DNA of 64,000 bases from an uncultured Aliiroseovarius sp. (GCF_947497285.1 NZ_CANMFT010000002.1:1-64000); one strand, 5' to 3'. Numbered from the stretch's first letter, positions 44,621-55,350 are shown. The notes: a model not told the origin generated them from the sequence alone. A program made the numbers and translations.

Positions 44621-45985
44621 ATGAACCAAAGCCTGTCCTTCCCCCTTCACATGCGAGCGGTCCTTGTCCTGGGCCTGCCACTTGTGGCGTCGCATCTGGC
44701 GCAGTTCGCCGTGCAGATCATCGATACGGTGATGTTGGGGTGGTATGGGGTCGAGGAACTGGCCGCCGTGGTGCTGGCAGGCACGGTCTTTCTGCTTTTC
44801 CTGATCGTCGGCTCGGGGCCGGCTTGGGCGTTGATGCCGCTGATTGCCTCGGCGTCCGAGGCAGGCGATGACACGCGGGTTCGGCGGCTGACGCGCATGG
44901 CGCTTTGGGTGTCGTTCGGGATTGCCCTGCTGGTCCTGCCGATCCTGTGGTTCGCCGCGCCGCTGTTGCGCGCGATCGGTCAGGACGCAGCGCTTAGCGA
45001 AATTGCGCAGGATTATCTGCGCATCGCAGGCTGGGGGTTGATCCCGGCCCTGTTCGTGATGACCCTGAAAAGCTATCTTGCCGCGCTAGAGCGCACCCGC
45101 GTGGTCTTGTGGGCCACCATTCTAAGTGCGGCCATGAATGGAGTGATCAATTACGCGCTGATCTTCGGCAATTGGGGCGCGCCGGAACTTGGGGTGCGCG
45201 GGGCGGCGATCGCTTCGGTCGTGATCCAGGTTGCAGCCGGGTTGGTGATGGCAGTGTATGCCACCCGCGCCTTGCCGCAACACGCGCTGTTTCAGCGGAT
45301 CTGGCGACCTGACTGGGAGGCCTTGGGCGAACTTGTGCGGATGGGTGTTCCGATCGGGTTGACCGGGCTGGCCGAGGTCGGGATGTTCTCGGCTTCCACA
45401 GTTGTTATGGGGTGGATCGGCACGTTGGAGCTGGCCGCCCACGGCATCGCCCTGCAGATCGTATCGGCGTTTTTCATGGTGCACCTTGGGTTTTCAAATG
45501 CCGCCACGGTGCGGGCGGGCCGCGCCCTTGGGCGGCGGGACGAAGACAGTCTGCGCCGCGGCGCACTGGCGGTTTTGCTGATGTCGGCACTGTTCGGCAT
45601 CGTCACGGTGATGTTGCTGGTCGGTGCTCCCGACCCCATGATCCTTGCGTTCCTTGATCCCGATGAACCCCTGAAGGACGAGATCTTGAGCATCGGACGT
45701 TCGCTTTTGATCGTCGCGGCGCTGTTTCAGTTTGCTGATGGGGGGCAGGCGATCACCCTTGGCCTATTGCGTGGGGTGCATGACACCAAGGTGCCGATGA
45801 TCATTGCGACAGTCAGCTATTGGATCATTGGGGTGCCGATGTCCTATGTGATGGGGATCACATGGGGCTTTGGCGGCGAAGGTGTGTGGATGGGGTTGGT
45901 GATCGGGCTGCTGGTCGCGGGTGTCTTGATGTCGTGGCGGTTCTGGGCGCGATCGTCGCGCATTGGGCAGGCGGCCGAGGTCTAA
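44621..45985 (+). CDS. MATE-family multidrug efflux transporter
   Basis: A 454-residue, roughly 12-helix membrane protein of the NorM/DinF type. It opens with LGLPLVASHLAQFAVQIIDTVMLGWYG, the conserved first-helix segment, and repeats the pattern in the second half (GVPIGLTGLAEVGMFSASTVVMGWIG, about residue 245). These are cation-coupled exporters of drugs and metabolites. The ATG used directly follows a GTG; the ribosome binding site is weak. No regulator is adjacent. Confidence 0.92.
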   Translation: MNQSLSFPLHMRAVLVLGLPLVASHLAQFAVQIIDTVMLGWYGVEELAAVVLAGTVFLLFLIVGSGPAWALMPLIASASEAGDDTRVRRLTRMALWVSFGIALLVLPILWFAAPLLRAIGQDAALSEIAQDYLRIAGWGLIPALFVMTLKSYLAALERTRVVLWATILSAAMNGVINYALIFGNWGAPELGVRGAAIASVVIQVAAGLVMAVYATRALPQHALFQRIWRPDWEALGELVRMGVPIGLTGLAEVGMFSASTVVMGWIGTLELAAHGIALQIVSAFFMVHLGFSNAATVRAGRALGRRDEDSLRRGALAVLLMSALFGIVTVMLLVGAPDPMILAFLDPDEPLKDEILSIGRSLLIVAALFQFADGGQAITLGLLRGVHDTKVPMIIATVSYWIIGVPMSYVMGITWGFGGEGVWMGLVIGLLVAGVLMSWRFWARSSRIGQAAEV

Positions 45986-45993
45986 GGGCCGTC

Positions 45994-46398
45994 TTATTCC
46001 TCTTTCATCAGCCGGTCAGCTTTCTTTCGCACCAAAACCGTCCGCAGATCATGCATCGCCAACAAAAGGGCATCCGTCACCTGCTCCAATGCCTCGTCCG
46101 AGGCGCGCGTCTGCGCCCAATGGGCGGTCAGATTCAGGTGGTCAACGGCGCGTAGAATGTCGTCAATATCCCGCTTGGCAAGCGTGTCGCGCCGGTCCCT
46201 GATCCAGTTGGAGATCGCGTCCTGATCTTCCTGGGTCAGCTCGCGCCCGCCACTGGCCTTCACCTCGCCATTCTTGATGTTGATCGCAGCGATCTGATCC
46301 ATCTCGATCCGACGATGACGGTTTTCAGTGTCAACACGGAACACGAAAGCTCCGTTTTCACGGATGCGGAAGTAATAGTCCGGCAGGTCTGCGGGCAT
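45994..46398 (-). CDS. Conserved hypothetical protein
   Basis: A 134-residue acidic cytoplasmic protein of unknown function. The N-terminal ~45 residues look beta-rich (YYFRIRENGAFVFRVD…RIEMDQIAAINIKNGEV), the rest helical, with a Leu/Ala-rich helix near residues 100-125. No catalytic motif, signal or membrane segment is seen. AAGGAG is well placed before the ATG. It is convergent with the MATE gene, nine bases apart. Confidence 0.65.
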   Translation of the reverse strand: MPADLPDYYFRIRENGAFVFRVDTENRHRRIEMDQIAAINIKNGEVKASGGRELTQEDQDAISNWIRDRRDTLAKRDIDDILRAVDHLNLTAHWAQTRASDEALEQVTDALLLAMHDLRTVLVRKKADRLMKEE

Positions 46399-46437
46399 GG
46401 GTGCTCCTTGCCTTGGCGGCGTCTTGAGATGCTGGTT

Positions 46438-48150
<1,713 letters not shown>

Positions 48151-48154
<4 letters not shown>

Positions 48155-48459
48155 GCAGCCTATCACTCGATCAACTGAAAGAAACGCCCGGCGCGCGGCC
48201 GGGTGAAACGCATGATCACCGCGTGAAGCGGCTGGCAATGCGGTCCATGCGGCGCGGTATAAAAGAGATGGATATCATCCTCAGCAAGTATGCCGACGAT
48301 CAGCTTGCTGATATGAACGGCGCCGAGCTTGACCTATACGAGGCGCTGCTGGGCGAAAACGATCAAGACCTGTATCAATGGGTTTCTGGCCAGCAGTCCG
48401 CGCCGGCGCATCTGTCCGAGCTGATCGAACATATCGCGCGACACACCGGCGCGCGCTAA
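48151..48459 (+). CDS. sdhE: FAD assembly factor SdhE
   Basis: A 102-residue protein of the SdhE/Sdh5 family that promotes covalent flavinylation of succinate dehydrogenase subunit A. The signature R-G-x-x-E is in RRGIKEMD near residue 35, followed by the helical core (MNGAELDLYEALLGENDQDLYQW split across two helices). Translation is coupled to the upstream XRE gene. The usual proteobacterial SdhE is about 80-100 residues, so this is full length. Confidence 0.9.
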
Positions 48460-48573
48460 GCGGCGCCACCGGTTCGGATTTTGCGAAATTTTTCTGCAAC
48501 TCCTTTCTGCATTTAACTGAATGTTCTTTTTTTGCCGCGAAGGTCGCTCCTGTTAATTAGGTCGGAGAGACGG

Positions 48574-49071
48574 ATGAGCATGCAAACCCCCATTGGGCAG
48601 ACAGGCAGCCAGACTTTTGTGTATCAGTATCTTGAAGCGCTTGCGTTGGTGGAACGGTTACACCGGCTTCTTCTGGATGTGATCAAGGATGAATTCGAGC
48701 GTGTCGGCGTGTTGGAGGTGAACGCCGTTCAGGCGTTGTTGCTGTTCAACATCGGTGACAACGAGGTGACGGCGGGCGAGTTGAAGTCGCGCGGCTATTA
48801 CCAAGGGTCAAACGTCTCCTACAACCTCAAGAAGCTGGTCGATATGGGGTATATGCACCATCAACGGTGTGAAATTGACCGCCGGTCGGTGCGGGTGCGG
48901 TTGACGGAAAAAGGTCGGTTCATCCGCGAAACTGTCGCGACACTTTTTGAGCGGCACGCAGACGGTCTGCAGTCGCGTGATGTGCTGAGCGCCTCGGGGA
49001 TCGAAGACATCAATGCGTCACTCAAGCGGGTCGAACGGTATTGGACAGACCAAATCCGCTATATCTATTGA
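48574..49071 (+). CDS. MarR-family regulator, LdtR-like
   Basis: A 165-residue winged-helix regulator. The DNA-binding core is about residues 45-120: VNAVQALLLFNIGDNEVTAG, then RGYYQGSNVSYNLKKLVDMG as recognition helix, then a wing with EIDRRSVRVRLTEKG. The GYYQGSNVSYNL recognition segment matches my recollection of a highly conserved alphaproteobacterial group that includes LdtR, a regulator of L,D-transpeptidase and osmotic stress genes. GGAGAG precedes the ATG. Convergent and overlapping by seven bases with the VWA-like gene. Confidence 0.82.
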   Translation: MSMQTPIGQTGSQTFVYQYLEALALVERLHRLLLDVIKDEFERVGVLEVNAVQALLLFNIGDNEVTAGELKSRGYYQGSNVSYNLKKLVDMGYMHHQRCEIDRRSVRVRLTEKGRFIRETVATLFERHADGLQSRDVLSASGIEDINASLKRVERYWTDQIRYIY

Positions 49072-49841
49072 CGGATCACAGTGGTGGTGTCGCCCGAACC
49101 GTCGGGCTCGACTTGGCTAACGATCATGCCCTGAAGTTCGCGTAGAAGTTTGCGCACCATCGCCTCTTCATAGTCTTGAAAGCCGAAGGCCTGTTCGACA
49201 AACCGTCCCCTGCCGTGGATCACAAGCTCTTTGTAATACGCAACAAGGTCGGACTTTGCATCGCCCGCCCCAATCACCAGACCATTGATCGTGATACCAT
49301 CAAACCCCGCCAGATGCCTGACATCTTGCGGGCGGGGACCAGTATTCGCTGGCCCATCACCCGAGATATCCAATGTTCGCACCCAACAGTTTTGCTGCGA
49401 CAACAGCCTCTGGCCGAAAATCATGGCCGCACCCAATCCCGTAGAAGGGTCGGCCTGAATACGTAGGGTCGCGCGCAAGCGATTGGCGACACCAAGCACC
49501 GCTGCACGGTCGGTCAACGACACCCAGTCCTGCAACAACCGCTGATGGCGTGGACCGCTCCATTCGAAAACCGAGATCTGAACCGGTGTCTTAGGGAAAG
49601 ACAGGATCGCGCGCAGCACGTCTTCGTGTTCAAGGGCCGCAGCCAAGCCATTCATTTGCAGCCGATATTCGCCTGCATCGACCGACCCGGAAACATCCAA
49701 ACCAAGCGCAAGGGCCTGCCGGCAGTCCGCACCAGTTTGGGCGCTGGCAGCCGCCGGAGGTGTGATCCAGAACAGCCCGGCTGCGAACAGGAAGCCACAA
49801 ACCGCAACACACCGTGTGACAACCCCGCGCGCGTGTTTCAT
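49065..49841 (-). CDS. Exported VWFA-like (DUF1194) protein
   Basis: A 258-residue protein with a signal peptide (about residues 1-34, ending ASA) and a von Willebrand A-like fold: ALGLDVSGSVDAGEYRLQ is the MIDAS-type D-x-S-x-S motif near residue 48, and LDISGDGPANTG supplies the later acidic residues near residue 160. This matches the DUF1194 family of periplasmic proteins of unknown role. Its start codon overlaps the gloA stop by one base (TGATG), so translation is coupled to gloA. Confidence 0.82.
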   Translation of the reverse strand: MKHARGVVTRCVAVCGFLFAAGLFWITPPAAASAQTGADCRQALALGLDVSGSVDAGEYRLQMNGLAAALEHEDVLRAILSFPKTPVQISVFEWSGPRHQRLLQDWVSLTDRAAVLGVANRLRATLRIQADPSTGLGAAMIFGQRLLSQQNCWVRTLDISGDGPANTGPRPQDVRHLAGFDGITINGLVIGAGDAKSDLVAYYKELVIHGRGRFVEQAFGFQDYEEAMVRKLLRELQGMIVSQVEPDGSGDTTTVIRQ

Positions 49842-50269
49842 CACCAGTGACCGGTGTTTTCCATGCTGGCCCATGGCTCTGCCGGGGTCAGACGGTCGCC
49901 CGCTTGCAACAGCTCGATCGAGATATTGTCGGGCGAGCGAACGAAGGCCATGTGGCCGTCTCGCGGCGGCCGGTTGATGGTCACACCGTTGTCCATAAGA
50001 TGCTGGCACATCTTGTAAATATCCTCGACCTCATAGGCCAGATGCCCGAAATGGCGACTGTCCGATGGCAGGCCTTCGTCGCCATCCCAGTTATAGGTCA
50101 GCTCCACAGGGCAGTCCGGCTGTCCCGGCGGGGCCATGAAAATCAGCGAAAACCGCCCTTGCTCGCTGTCCATCTGGCGGATTTTCTCAAGCCCCAGAAG
50201 TTCAAAGAACCGAATGCTGTCTTCAAGGTTCTTCACGCGAACCATTGTGTGCAGGTAACGAATTTTCAT
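49841..50269 (-). CDS. gloA: Lactoylglutathione lyase (glyoxalase I)
   Basis: A 142-residue VOC-fold enzyme that isomerises the methylglyoxal-glutathione hemithioacetal. It has the GloA opening IRYLHTMVRVKNLEDSIRFFELLGL with the first metal His near residue 7, FGHLAYEVEDIYKMC with another metal His near residue 77, and the Glu in ISIELLQ near residue 122. GGAGG precedes the ATG. The downstream VWA-like gene is translationally coupled to it, an unusual pairing. Confidence 0.9.
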   Translation of the reverse strand: MKIRYLHTMVRVKNLEDSIRFFELLGLEKIRQMDSEQGRFSLIFMAPPGQPDCPVELTYNWDGDEGLPSDSRHFGHLAYEVEDIYKMCQHLMDNGVTINRPPRDGHMAFVRSPDNISIELLQAGDRLTPAEPWASMENTGHW

Positions 50270-50423
50270 CTGTATCCTCCGGTGATCAAGGCGGGTTCGC
50301 CAACAGCCTAACAGGTCAAGCGCCCAAGAAAAGCGCAAACGCCGCATCTACGGCATCTTGCTGTTTTGCGATCCGCCTCGACTATATATAGTGGCCGGGC
50401 AATCATGAGACGAGAGATTCGAC

Positions 50424-51332
50424 ATGCCCCTGAGCCCCGAACAGATCCGCGAAATCGAAGAACAACGCAGCACCCCACAGCCGACCTTGCGGGCGGTCAG
50501 CCCCGGCATGGAAAAGCACCTCTATACCGCGCATGAAGTGCTGGACCACGGCTTTGTCCGCGTCATCGACTATATGGGCGACGACGCTGCGATCTGTCAG
50601 GCCGCGCGGGTCAGCTACGGCAAGGGCACCAAAAGCGTGCAGAACGACGCGGGCCTGATCCGCTACCTGATGCGCCACTGGCATTCGACCCCGTTTGAAA
50701 TGTGCGAGATCAAGCTGCACGTCAAACTGCCTGTCTTCGTGGCCCGCCAGTGGATCCGCCACCGGACCGCGAATGTGAACGAATACTCGGCGCGTTATTC
50801 GATCCTCGACCGCGAGTTCTATATCCCCGCACCCGAACACGTCGCCGCGCAGTCGGTTGTGAACAATCAGGGTCGCGGCGCCGCGCTGGAAGGCGAGGAA
50901 GCCGCGCGCGTGCTGGAAATCCTGAAGGCCGACAGCAACCGCGCCTATGATCACTATGAACAGATGATCTCGGATGACGGCCAACAGGGGCTGGCGCGGG
51001 AACTCGCGCGGATGAATCTGCCCGCCAATATCTATACGCAATGGTATTGGAAGGTGGACCTGCACAACCTGTTCCACTTCCTGCGCCTGCGCGCCGACCA
51101 CCACGCCCAATACGAAATCCGCGTCTATGCCGACGCGATCTGCAACATCGTCGCCGACTGGGTCCCCGCCGCATACGGCGCGTTCGAGGATTACCGTCTG
51201 GGCGGCGCCAACCTGTCCGGCCGCGCTATGGACTGCGTGCGCCGCATGCTGAAAGGCGAAGAGGTCACGCAGGAGAACTCCGGCATGTCGAAGGGCGAAT
51301 GGCGGGAGTTTGAGGCGGAGTTGAAGGGGTGA
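50424..51332 (+). CDS. thyX: Flavin-dependent thymidylate synthase ThyX
   Basis: A 302-residue FAD-dependent thymidylate synthase that methylates dUMP without forming dihydrofolate. The ThyX signature reads [15 protein letters not shown] at about residue 112-126, an alphaproteobacterial variant of RHRxxSxNExSxRYS. The C-terminal dUMP/FAD-contacting region is [21 protein letters not shown] near residue 215. The stop codon is three bases from the next start. No thyA is visible here. Confidence 0.95.
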   Translation: MPLSPEQIREIEEQRSTPQPTLRAVSPGMEKHLYTAHEVLDHGFVRVIDYMGDDAAICQAARVSYGKGTKSVQNDAGLIRYLMRHWHSTPFEMCEIKLHVKLPVFVARQWIRHRTANVNEYSARYSILDREFYIPAPEHVAAQSVVNNQGRGAALEGEEAARVLEILKADSNRAYDHYEQMISDDGQQGLARELARMNLPANIYTQWYWKVDLHNLFHFLRLRADHHAQYEIRVYADAICNIVADWVPAAYGAFEDYRLGGANLSGRAMDCVRRMLKGEEVTQENSGMSKGEWREFEAELKG

Positions 51333-51335
51333 TGA

Positions 51336-52043
51336 ATGGATGATTTTGTTCAGGTGGAAGAAAGGAACCTCCGAAATTGGGGGGTTGTCCCAAATGTGCG
51401 TGACTTACAGTCGCCAAAACATGTTAGCATTCGTTGCCCACATTGCTATCACCTGAGCACATTTGAATTACGAGGCTTACATTACAATGTGCACTCTGGT
51501 CTAGGGACGGCATTTTCCAACTGCTCAGGCTGCAATGCACGAATGACGTTCATCCTTCGTCCCGAAAATGGGGGAAGTAAGAAACTGACAAGGATATACG
51601 CCTCCAACGCGAGTGAATTTTCGGCAATAGCCTCCAACTATTCTGAACTGGTTCCGCAAAAGATTGTGGACGCGCTTTCAGAAGCGGTCAGTTCTCTAGC
51701 ATCTGGCGCTAGCAATAGCGCGGCGGCGGCTGCTGGGCGCACGTTAGAAGGAGTGCTGAAGGACGTGATTGGCATAGATTCGACGGATCTTTCTTTGTAT
51801 CAACTCATTGAAAAAGCTGTCGAAGAATACGATTTCAGTCAACCGATGAAGGATCTTGCCCTTGCTGTGAAAAAACGCAGAAACGAAGGTGCTCACTTTG
51901 ATCCTAACGTTGAGGTTGATCGAGAATCTGCAGAAATTATGATCGGATTGGTCGGCAACGTAATTTCTTATTTTTATCAGGTGCCAATCGAGATTGACGC
52001 AAAGATTAAGAGGCTTGATGAGCTGCGAGGGCAGGCGGATTAG
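51336..52043 (+). CDS. Zinc-ribbon plus DUF4145-type protein, AT-rich
   Basis: A 235-residue protein. An N-terminal zinc ribbon has Cys pairs at about 34/37 (CPHC) and 63/66 (CSGC). The C-terminal ~110 residues are helical and match the DUF4145 pattern: AAAAAGRTLEGVLKDVIG, LIEKAVEEYDFSQ, and RRNEGAHFDPNVEVDRESAE. DUF4145 domains are frequent in mobile defence or restriction-associated genes, but function is unknown. AAGGGG precedes the ATG four bases after thyX. Its AT-rich composition and rare codons contrast with thyX, and a large hairpin repeat follows, suggesting insertion. Confidence 0.75.
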   Translation: MDDFVQVEERNLRNWGVVPNVRDLQSPKHVSIRCPHCYHLSTFELRGLHYNVHSGLGTAFSNCSGCNARMTFILRPENGGSKKLTRIYASNASEFSAIASNYSELVPQKIVDALSEAVSSLASGASNSAAAAAGRTLEGVLKDVIGIDSTDLSLYQLIEKAVEEYDFSQPMKDLALAVKKRRNEGAHFDPNVEVDRESAEIMIGLVGNVISYFYQVPIEIDAKIKRLDELRGQAD

Positions 52044-52058
52044 ATAATGCTTAAGTAA

Positions 52059-52135
52059 CCCGTGCCGCGCACGGGCAGCGCCCGACCCTCCCCACGGGAG
52101 GGCGCTTCGCACCATCCCAGGGTCGGGCGCTGCCC
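52059..52135. repeat. Nested inverted-repeat element (REP-like hairpin)
   Basis: A perfect 17-bp inverted repeat, left arm 52073-52089 (GGGCAGCGCCCGACCCT) and right arm 52119-52135, flanks a second hairpin (CCCTCCC 52086-52092 with GGGAGGG 52096-52102). It is overlapped by a third (CCCGTGC 52059-52065 with GCACGGG 52069-52075). The arms compete, so alternative folds are possible. It lies in a 234-base gene-free gap. It resembles a REP/ERIC-type intergenic repeat; there is no coding capacity. Confidence 0.7.
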
Positions 52136-52277
52136 TTTGAAAACGAAGCGCGTCCCCAATCACTCGATCAGTTCCTAGGCCATAGCAGTCCCCCTTCCGT
52201 TTCGCCCCAGACCACGCCATAACAGGCGTTGGGCGGCATTCGTGCCTAGCCAAATTGATGCCAATCTAGGAGGCAAT

Positions 52278-52613
52278 ATGCGCGTTTGGGGTCTGAAAAA
52301 CTGTGACACATGCCGCAAGGCGGTGAAGGCGTTGGAGGCAGCGGGCCTCTCTGTCGATTACGTAGATGTGCGTGCTGACGGCGTTGACCCTGCCGATCTG
52401 GCGCGGTTCCATGCGGCGTTTGGCGAGGCGTTTGTCAATAAACGCTCTACCACGTGGCGCGGCTTGTCTGACAGTGAGCGCGCGGGTGATCCTATTGAAT
52501 TGTTGACACAAAATCCGACATTGATGAAGCGCCCGGTGATCGAGGACAGGGACAAGTTGACGTTAGGTTGGGACGCAAAAACGCGTGACAGCTGGTTGGA
52601 GGGCGCCGCCTGA
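52278..52613 (+). CDS. ArsC/Spx/YffB-family thioredoxin-fold protein
   Basis: A 111-residue protein with the ArsC-like fold. The active-site region WGLKNCDTCRKAVKAL carries Cys at about residues 9 and 12; the C-terminal half has NPTLMKRPVIED, the conserved Arg/Pro turn of the family. It resembles YffB-type proteins more than true arsenate reductases, and no arsenic genes are adjacent. TAGGAGG precedes the ATG. Confidence 0.85.
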   Translation: MRVWGLKNCDTCRKAVKALEAAGLSVDYVDVRADGVDPADLARFHAAFGEAFVNKRSTTWRGLSDSERAGDPIELLTQNPTLMKRPVIEDRDKLTLGWDAKTRDSWLEGAA

Positions 52614-52647
52614 GCGCCTATCTGTTCGGAAAGTAGGAGGTATTTGC

Positions 52648-53004
52648 ATGCGCAACGCTGCATTGGTTTTGGGGATCATCGCCGGGATTTGGGGCATGAT
52701 CGTTGGATTTTTCGGCTATGGCTATACCGAAGTGATCGCGCGGATGGGCGAGTTGCCCGATCTGGCCGAACAGGTGGATAATCCGGGCCGGGTCCGCGCC
52801 TTTGCCCTTATCGCGCCGGTTCTTGCGCTGGCGGGTGGTGCGATGGCGCGCTCTGCCGCACAGGTTGGGGGCATCTTGCTGCTTTTGTCCGCGGCCGGCA
52901 TGTATTTCGCTTTTGGCTATGGCGTGTTCACCATGTTCCCAATCGCGCTGGCAGGTCTGGGTGGGCTGCTCGCTCTGGTCGCGGTGAAGCCCGACCCGCA
53001 CTAG
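52648..53004 (+). CDS. Small hydrophobic membrane protein
   Basis: A 118-residue protein with four predicted membrane segments (about residues 3-25, 50-66, 70-86 and 92-110). I do not recognise a named family. Possible role in membrane stress or as a DUF4064-like protein cannot be decided. GGAGG precedes the ATG. It converges on the DoxX gene, eight bases away. Confidence 0.65.
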   Translation: MRNAALVLGIIAGIWGMIVGFFGYGYTEVIARMGELPDLAEQVDNPGRVRAFALIAPVLALAGGAMARSAAQVGGILLLLSAAGMYFAFGYGVFTMFPIALAGLGGLLALVAVKPDPH

Positions 53005-53012
53005 GGTCCGCG

Positions 53013-53561
53013 TCAGCGGATGTTCAGCAGTCGGTCGACAGACAGCGGGCCTGCGCCTTTCAGCACCAAGGTCACCAGCACAACCATCCAGAACAGGCGT
53101 TGATCCAAAATCACGCTGTCGGGAATGCGGTCAAACCATGCGCCCAGCGTTTCGGGCTGCTCAATCCCGCCGTGGCCAAAAAGGTCGGTCAGGCTTTGCA
53201 CGACGACAAAGCCGATCATCCCAAGGGCGGTTAGGCGGGTCAGCAATCCGATGGTGATCAATAGCGGCAAGGCGAATTCGGCCAAGGTGCCCGCGACGAC
53301 CACGGCCCAGTGGAACATGCCAAGCTGCCCGATGTCATACGATGCGGCCTCCATCGCTTTGGGGAAAATCTGCGCATAGGCGCCAAGGCTGGGTTGGAAA
53401 ACGCCAAGCAGGCCGTCGCCCGTTTTAGTCAGCGCCGAGGCCCAGAAATACCCAAGCAAAGTCGCAGCGAAAGTGAAGCGGGCCAGCGTGGGCAGGGTGG
53501 CCGGGGCCAACCGCTCGGCCAAATCGGCAAGCAGGTTATAGAGATTTGCCAAGGCGCGCAT
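53013..53561 (-). CDS. DoxX-family membrane protein, bufferin operon partner (BufD-like)
   Basis: A 182-residue membrane protein with four to five hydrophobic segments; ARFTFAATLLGYFWASALTK near residue 27 and the VVAGTLAEFALPLLITIGLLTRL region near residue 90 match DoxX/DoxD-type proteins. It is the last gene of a minus-strand run precursor - DUF692 - DUF2063 - DoxX, the order described for bufferin (buf) operons, 20 bases after the DUF2063 gene. DoxX proteins may mediate redox or membrane association; the exact role in buf systems is unclear. AAGGA precedes the ATG. Confidence 0.88.
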   Translation of the reverse strand: MRALANLYNLLADLAERLAPATLPTLARFTFAATLLGYFWASALTKTGDGLLGVFQPSLGAYAQIFPKAMEAASYDIGQLGMFHWAVVVAGTLAEFALPLLITIGLLTRLTALGMIGFVVVQSLTDLFGHGGIEQPETLGAWFDRIPDSVILDQRLFWMVVLVTLVLKGAGPLSVDRLLNIR

Positions 53562-53581
53562 GGCGGTATCCTTCCGAGTGT

Positions 53582-54370
53582 TCAGTCTGGTTTGTCGATG
53601 CCGATGATAGAGTGGGTTGCGATCAGAACGCCAAGAGTGGCTGTCAGATCGAAATCAGGTGTGTCTGCCGTGGCAAGCCCCAGCGCGGTGCCAAAGCTGC
53701 AACCCTTGATCAGGGAATTGACGAAACGCGCGCCGCCATCGGGCAGCAGCTCGGCCACGGGATCAAAGCCGATGCGGCTGATCAGGATGGTCTCACCTCC
53801 GCCTTTGGGCTGTGGCCCACCCTTCATGTTGAAATCCCAGATCGCCTTTGCCGGCCATTTGGTGACCAAAACCTCGCTGGCAGGCGACATCTGAAGCCGC
53901 GTCGCCATCAATGCGCGATGGTCCAGCTTGGTCAGGTCATCAGGGTTAACAGGTGCCGCGTCGCCCGCGTGATAGGCACGCCGCAGGGCCAGTTCCAACC
54001 GCGCCACATCGGGCAGGTATTTCAGATGAAGCGTGCCGGGGAAGCTTTCCAGAAACCCCGGAAGGGCGGCCCCGTAATGCATCATAAGGGGCGAGGTTGG
54101 CGGGTGAATGCGTAGGTAAACCTTTGCCATTTCGCGAAAAAATTCGTCGCCGACCAATTTGGCAAGCACCGGGAACCCCGTCAGCATCGCCTCGGACAAG
54201 CCATGCACAACGTTGTTGCGGTAGACCGAGAACCGCTTGGAGGCTTGTTGACCGTCGGGGTTGGTCAGCCCGTCCGGCACCGCCTGTTGTGGATCAAGCA
54301 GCGCTTTGCGAAACGCCGTTTGCGTCACGGTTACATCACCTGTGCGGGGAAGGGTTTCAGCGCGCGTCAT
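53582..54370 (-). CDS. bufC: DUF2063-family protein, partner of the DUF692 oxidase (BufC-like)
   Basis: A 262-residue protein. The N-terminal DUF2063 domain (about residues 15-115) reads FRKALLDP, FSVYRNNVVHGLSEAMLTGFPVL and VGDEFFREMAKVYLRIHPPTSP, the standard pattern. The C-terminal region is less conserved. DUF2063 proteins recruit the precursor peptide to the DUF692 enzyme in known systems. The start overlaps the DUF692 stop (ATGA), so the pair is made together. No signal peptide, consistent with cytoplasmic modification. Confidence 0.9.
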   Translation of the reverse strand: MTRAETLPRTGDVTVTQTAFRKALLDPQQAVPDGLTNPDGQQASKRFSVYRNNVVHGLSEAMLTGFPVLAKLVGDEFFREMAKVYLRIHPPTSPLMMHYGAALPGFLESFPGTLHLKYLPDVARLELALRRAYHAGDAAPVNPDDLTKLDHRALMATRLQMSPASEVLVTKWPAKAIWDFNMKGGPQPKGGGETILISRIGFDPVAELLPDGGARFVNSLIKGCSFGTALGLATADTPDFDLTATLGVLIATHSIIGIDKPD

Positions 54371-55236
54371 GCCGAGACCTGCGCGGCCAATGCTGGTTCC
54401 ATGTGGCGCGTCGCGCGGGCGGCTTCGGCTTCCAGAATGTCCCAATCCGGCACGTCATTGTCCCATTCCACAAGGGCAGGGCGCGCGCCTGCACGGGCGA
54501 TCACGTGGTCAAACAGGGTCCAGACGGGTTCGTCCACCGGCGTGCCGTGGCTGTCAATCAACAGCTTGCGACCCATCTCGTCGGCATCTTCGTCATGGCC
54601 AGCAAGGTGAAATTCTTCAACCAAGTCAAGCGGGTAGGCGTCGATATAGGCGCGTGGATCAAAGTCCAGATTGGTCGCAGAGACAAAGACGTTGTTCACA
54701 TCCAGCAGCAGCCCGCACCCGGTGCGCCGGGCAACTTCGCGCAGGAAATCCGGTTCGGACCACGTGCTTTCAGCGAAGGCCAGATAAGATGACGGGTTTT
54801 CCAGCAGCATCTTGCGCCCAAGGTGATCCTGCACCTCGTTGATATGCGCGGTGATGCGGGTGAGTGTGTTGGTTGTGTAGGGCAGCGGTAAAAGATCGTT
54901 CAGGAACGCGCCGTCATGGGTCGACCACGCCAGATGTTCGGAAAACATCGCGGGGTTCAGCCAATCGACCAAGCGCTTCAGGCGGGCAAGATGTTCGGGG
55001 TCCAAACGGGTTTCACCACCGATGGATAGGCCGACACCGTGCACCGAAATCGGGAAATGCTCGGCCAAGTGGCGCAGTTGCGCCATTGGGCGTCCGCCGT
55101 CGCCCATGTAGTTTTCCGCGTGAATCTCAAGCCAACTGACCGTGCCGGGGTTGTCGATGAGGGCCGCAAAATGCTGCGGTTTGTATCCGACGCCCGCCCC
55201 GTTGGGCAACGTGTTGTCATGGGCAATATCAAGCAT
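54367..55236 (-). CDS. bufB: DUF692-family multinuclear iron oxidase (MNIO; BufB-like)
   Basis: A 289-residue TIM-barrel enzyme of the DUF692 family, whose members use two or three iron ions to modify cysteine residues of ribosomally made peptides. Metal-ligand motifs are readable in order: HAENYMG near residue 39, HGVGLSIGG near 66, SEHLAWS near 98, LENPSSYL near 145, DVNNVFVSA near 180, FHLAGHDE near 213 and DSHGTPV near 230. GGAGC precedes the chosen ATG. It lies between the precursor gene and the DUF2063 gene. Confidence 0.93.
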   Translation of the reverse strand: MLDIAHDNTLPNGAGVGYKPQHFAALIDNPGTVSWLEIHAENYMGDGGRPMAQLRHLAEHFPISVHGVGLSIGGETRLDPEHLARLKRLVDWLNPAMFSEHLAWSTHDGAFLNDLLPLPYTTNTLTRITAHINEVQDHLGRKMLLENPSSYLAFAESTWSEPDFLREVARRTGCGLLLDVNNVFVSATNLDFDPRAYIDAYPLDLVEEFHLAGHDEDADEMGRKLLIDSHGTPVDEPVWTLFDHVIARAGARPALVEWDNDVPDWDILEAEAARATRHMEPALAAQVSA

Positions 55237-55350
55237 GGAAAGCTCCATCGAAAGCTCGGGTCAGGCGGTTGACTTGGCAAAGGGTGCAGGCTGGTCAGGC
55301 GCGATGGTGGCTCCGGCCGGACAACCGGCCAGAGCGATTTGCAACCAGAT

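Noticed and set aside
52242-52613. Arsenate reductase function for the ArsC-like protein
   Set aside because: No arsenic genes nearby and the sequence is closer to the YffB-type group, so only the fold is assigned.
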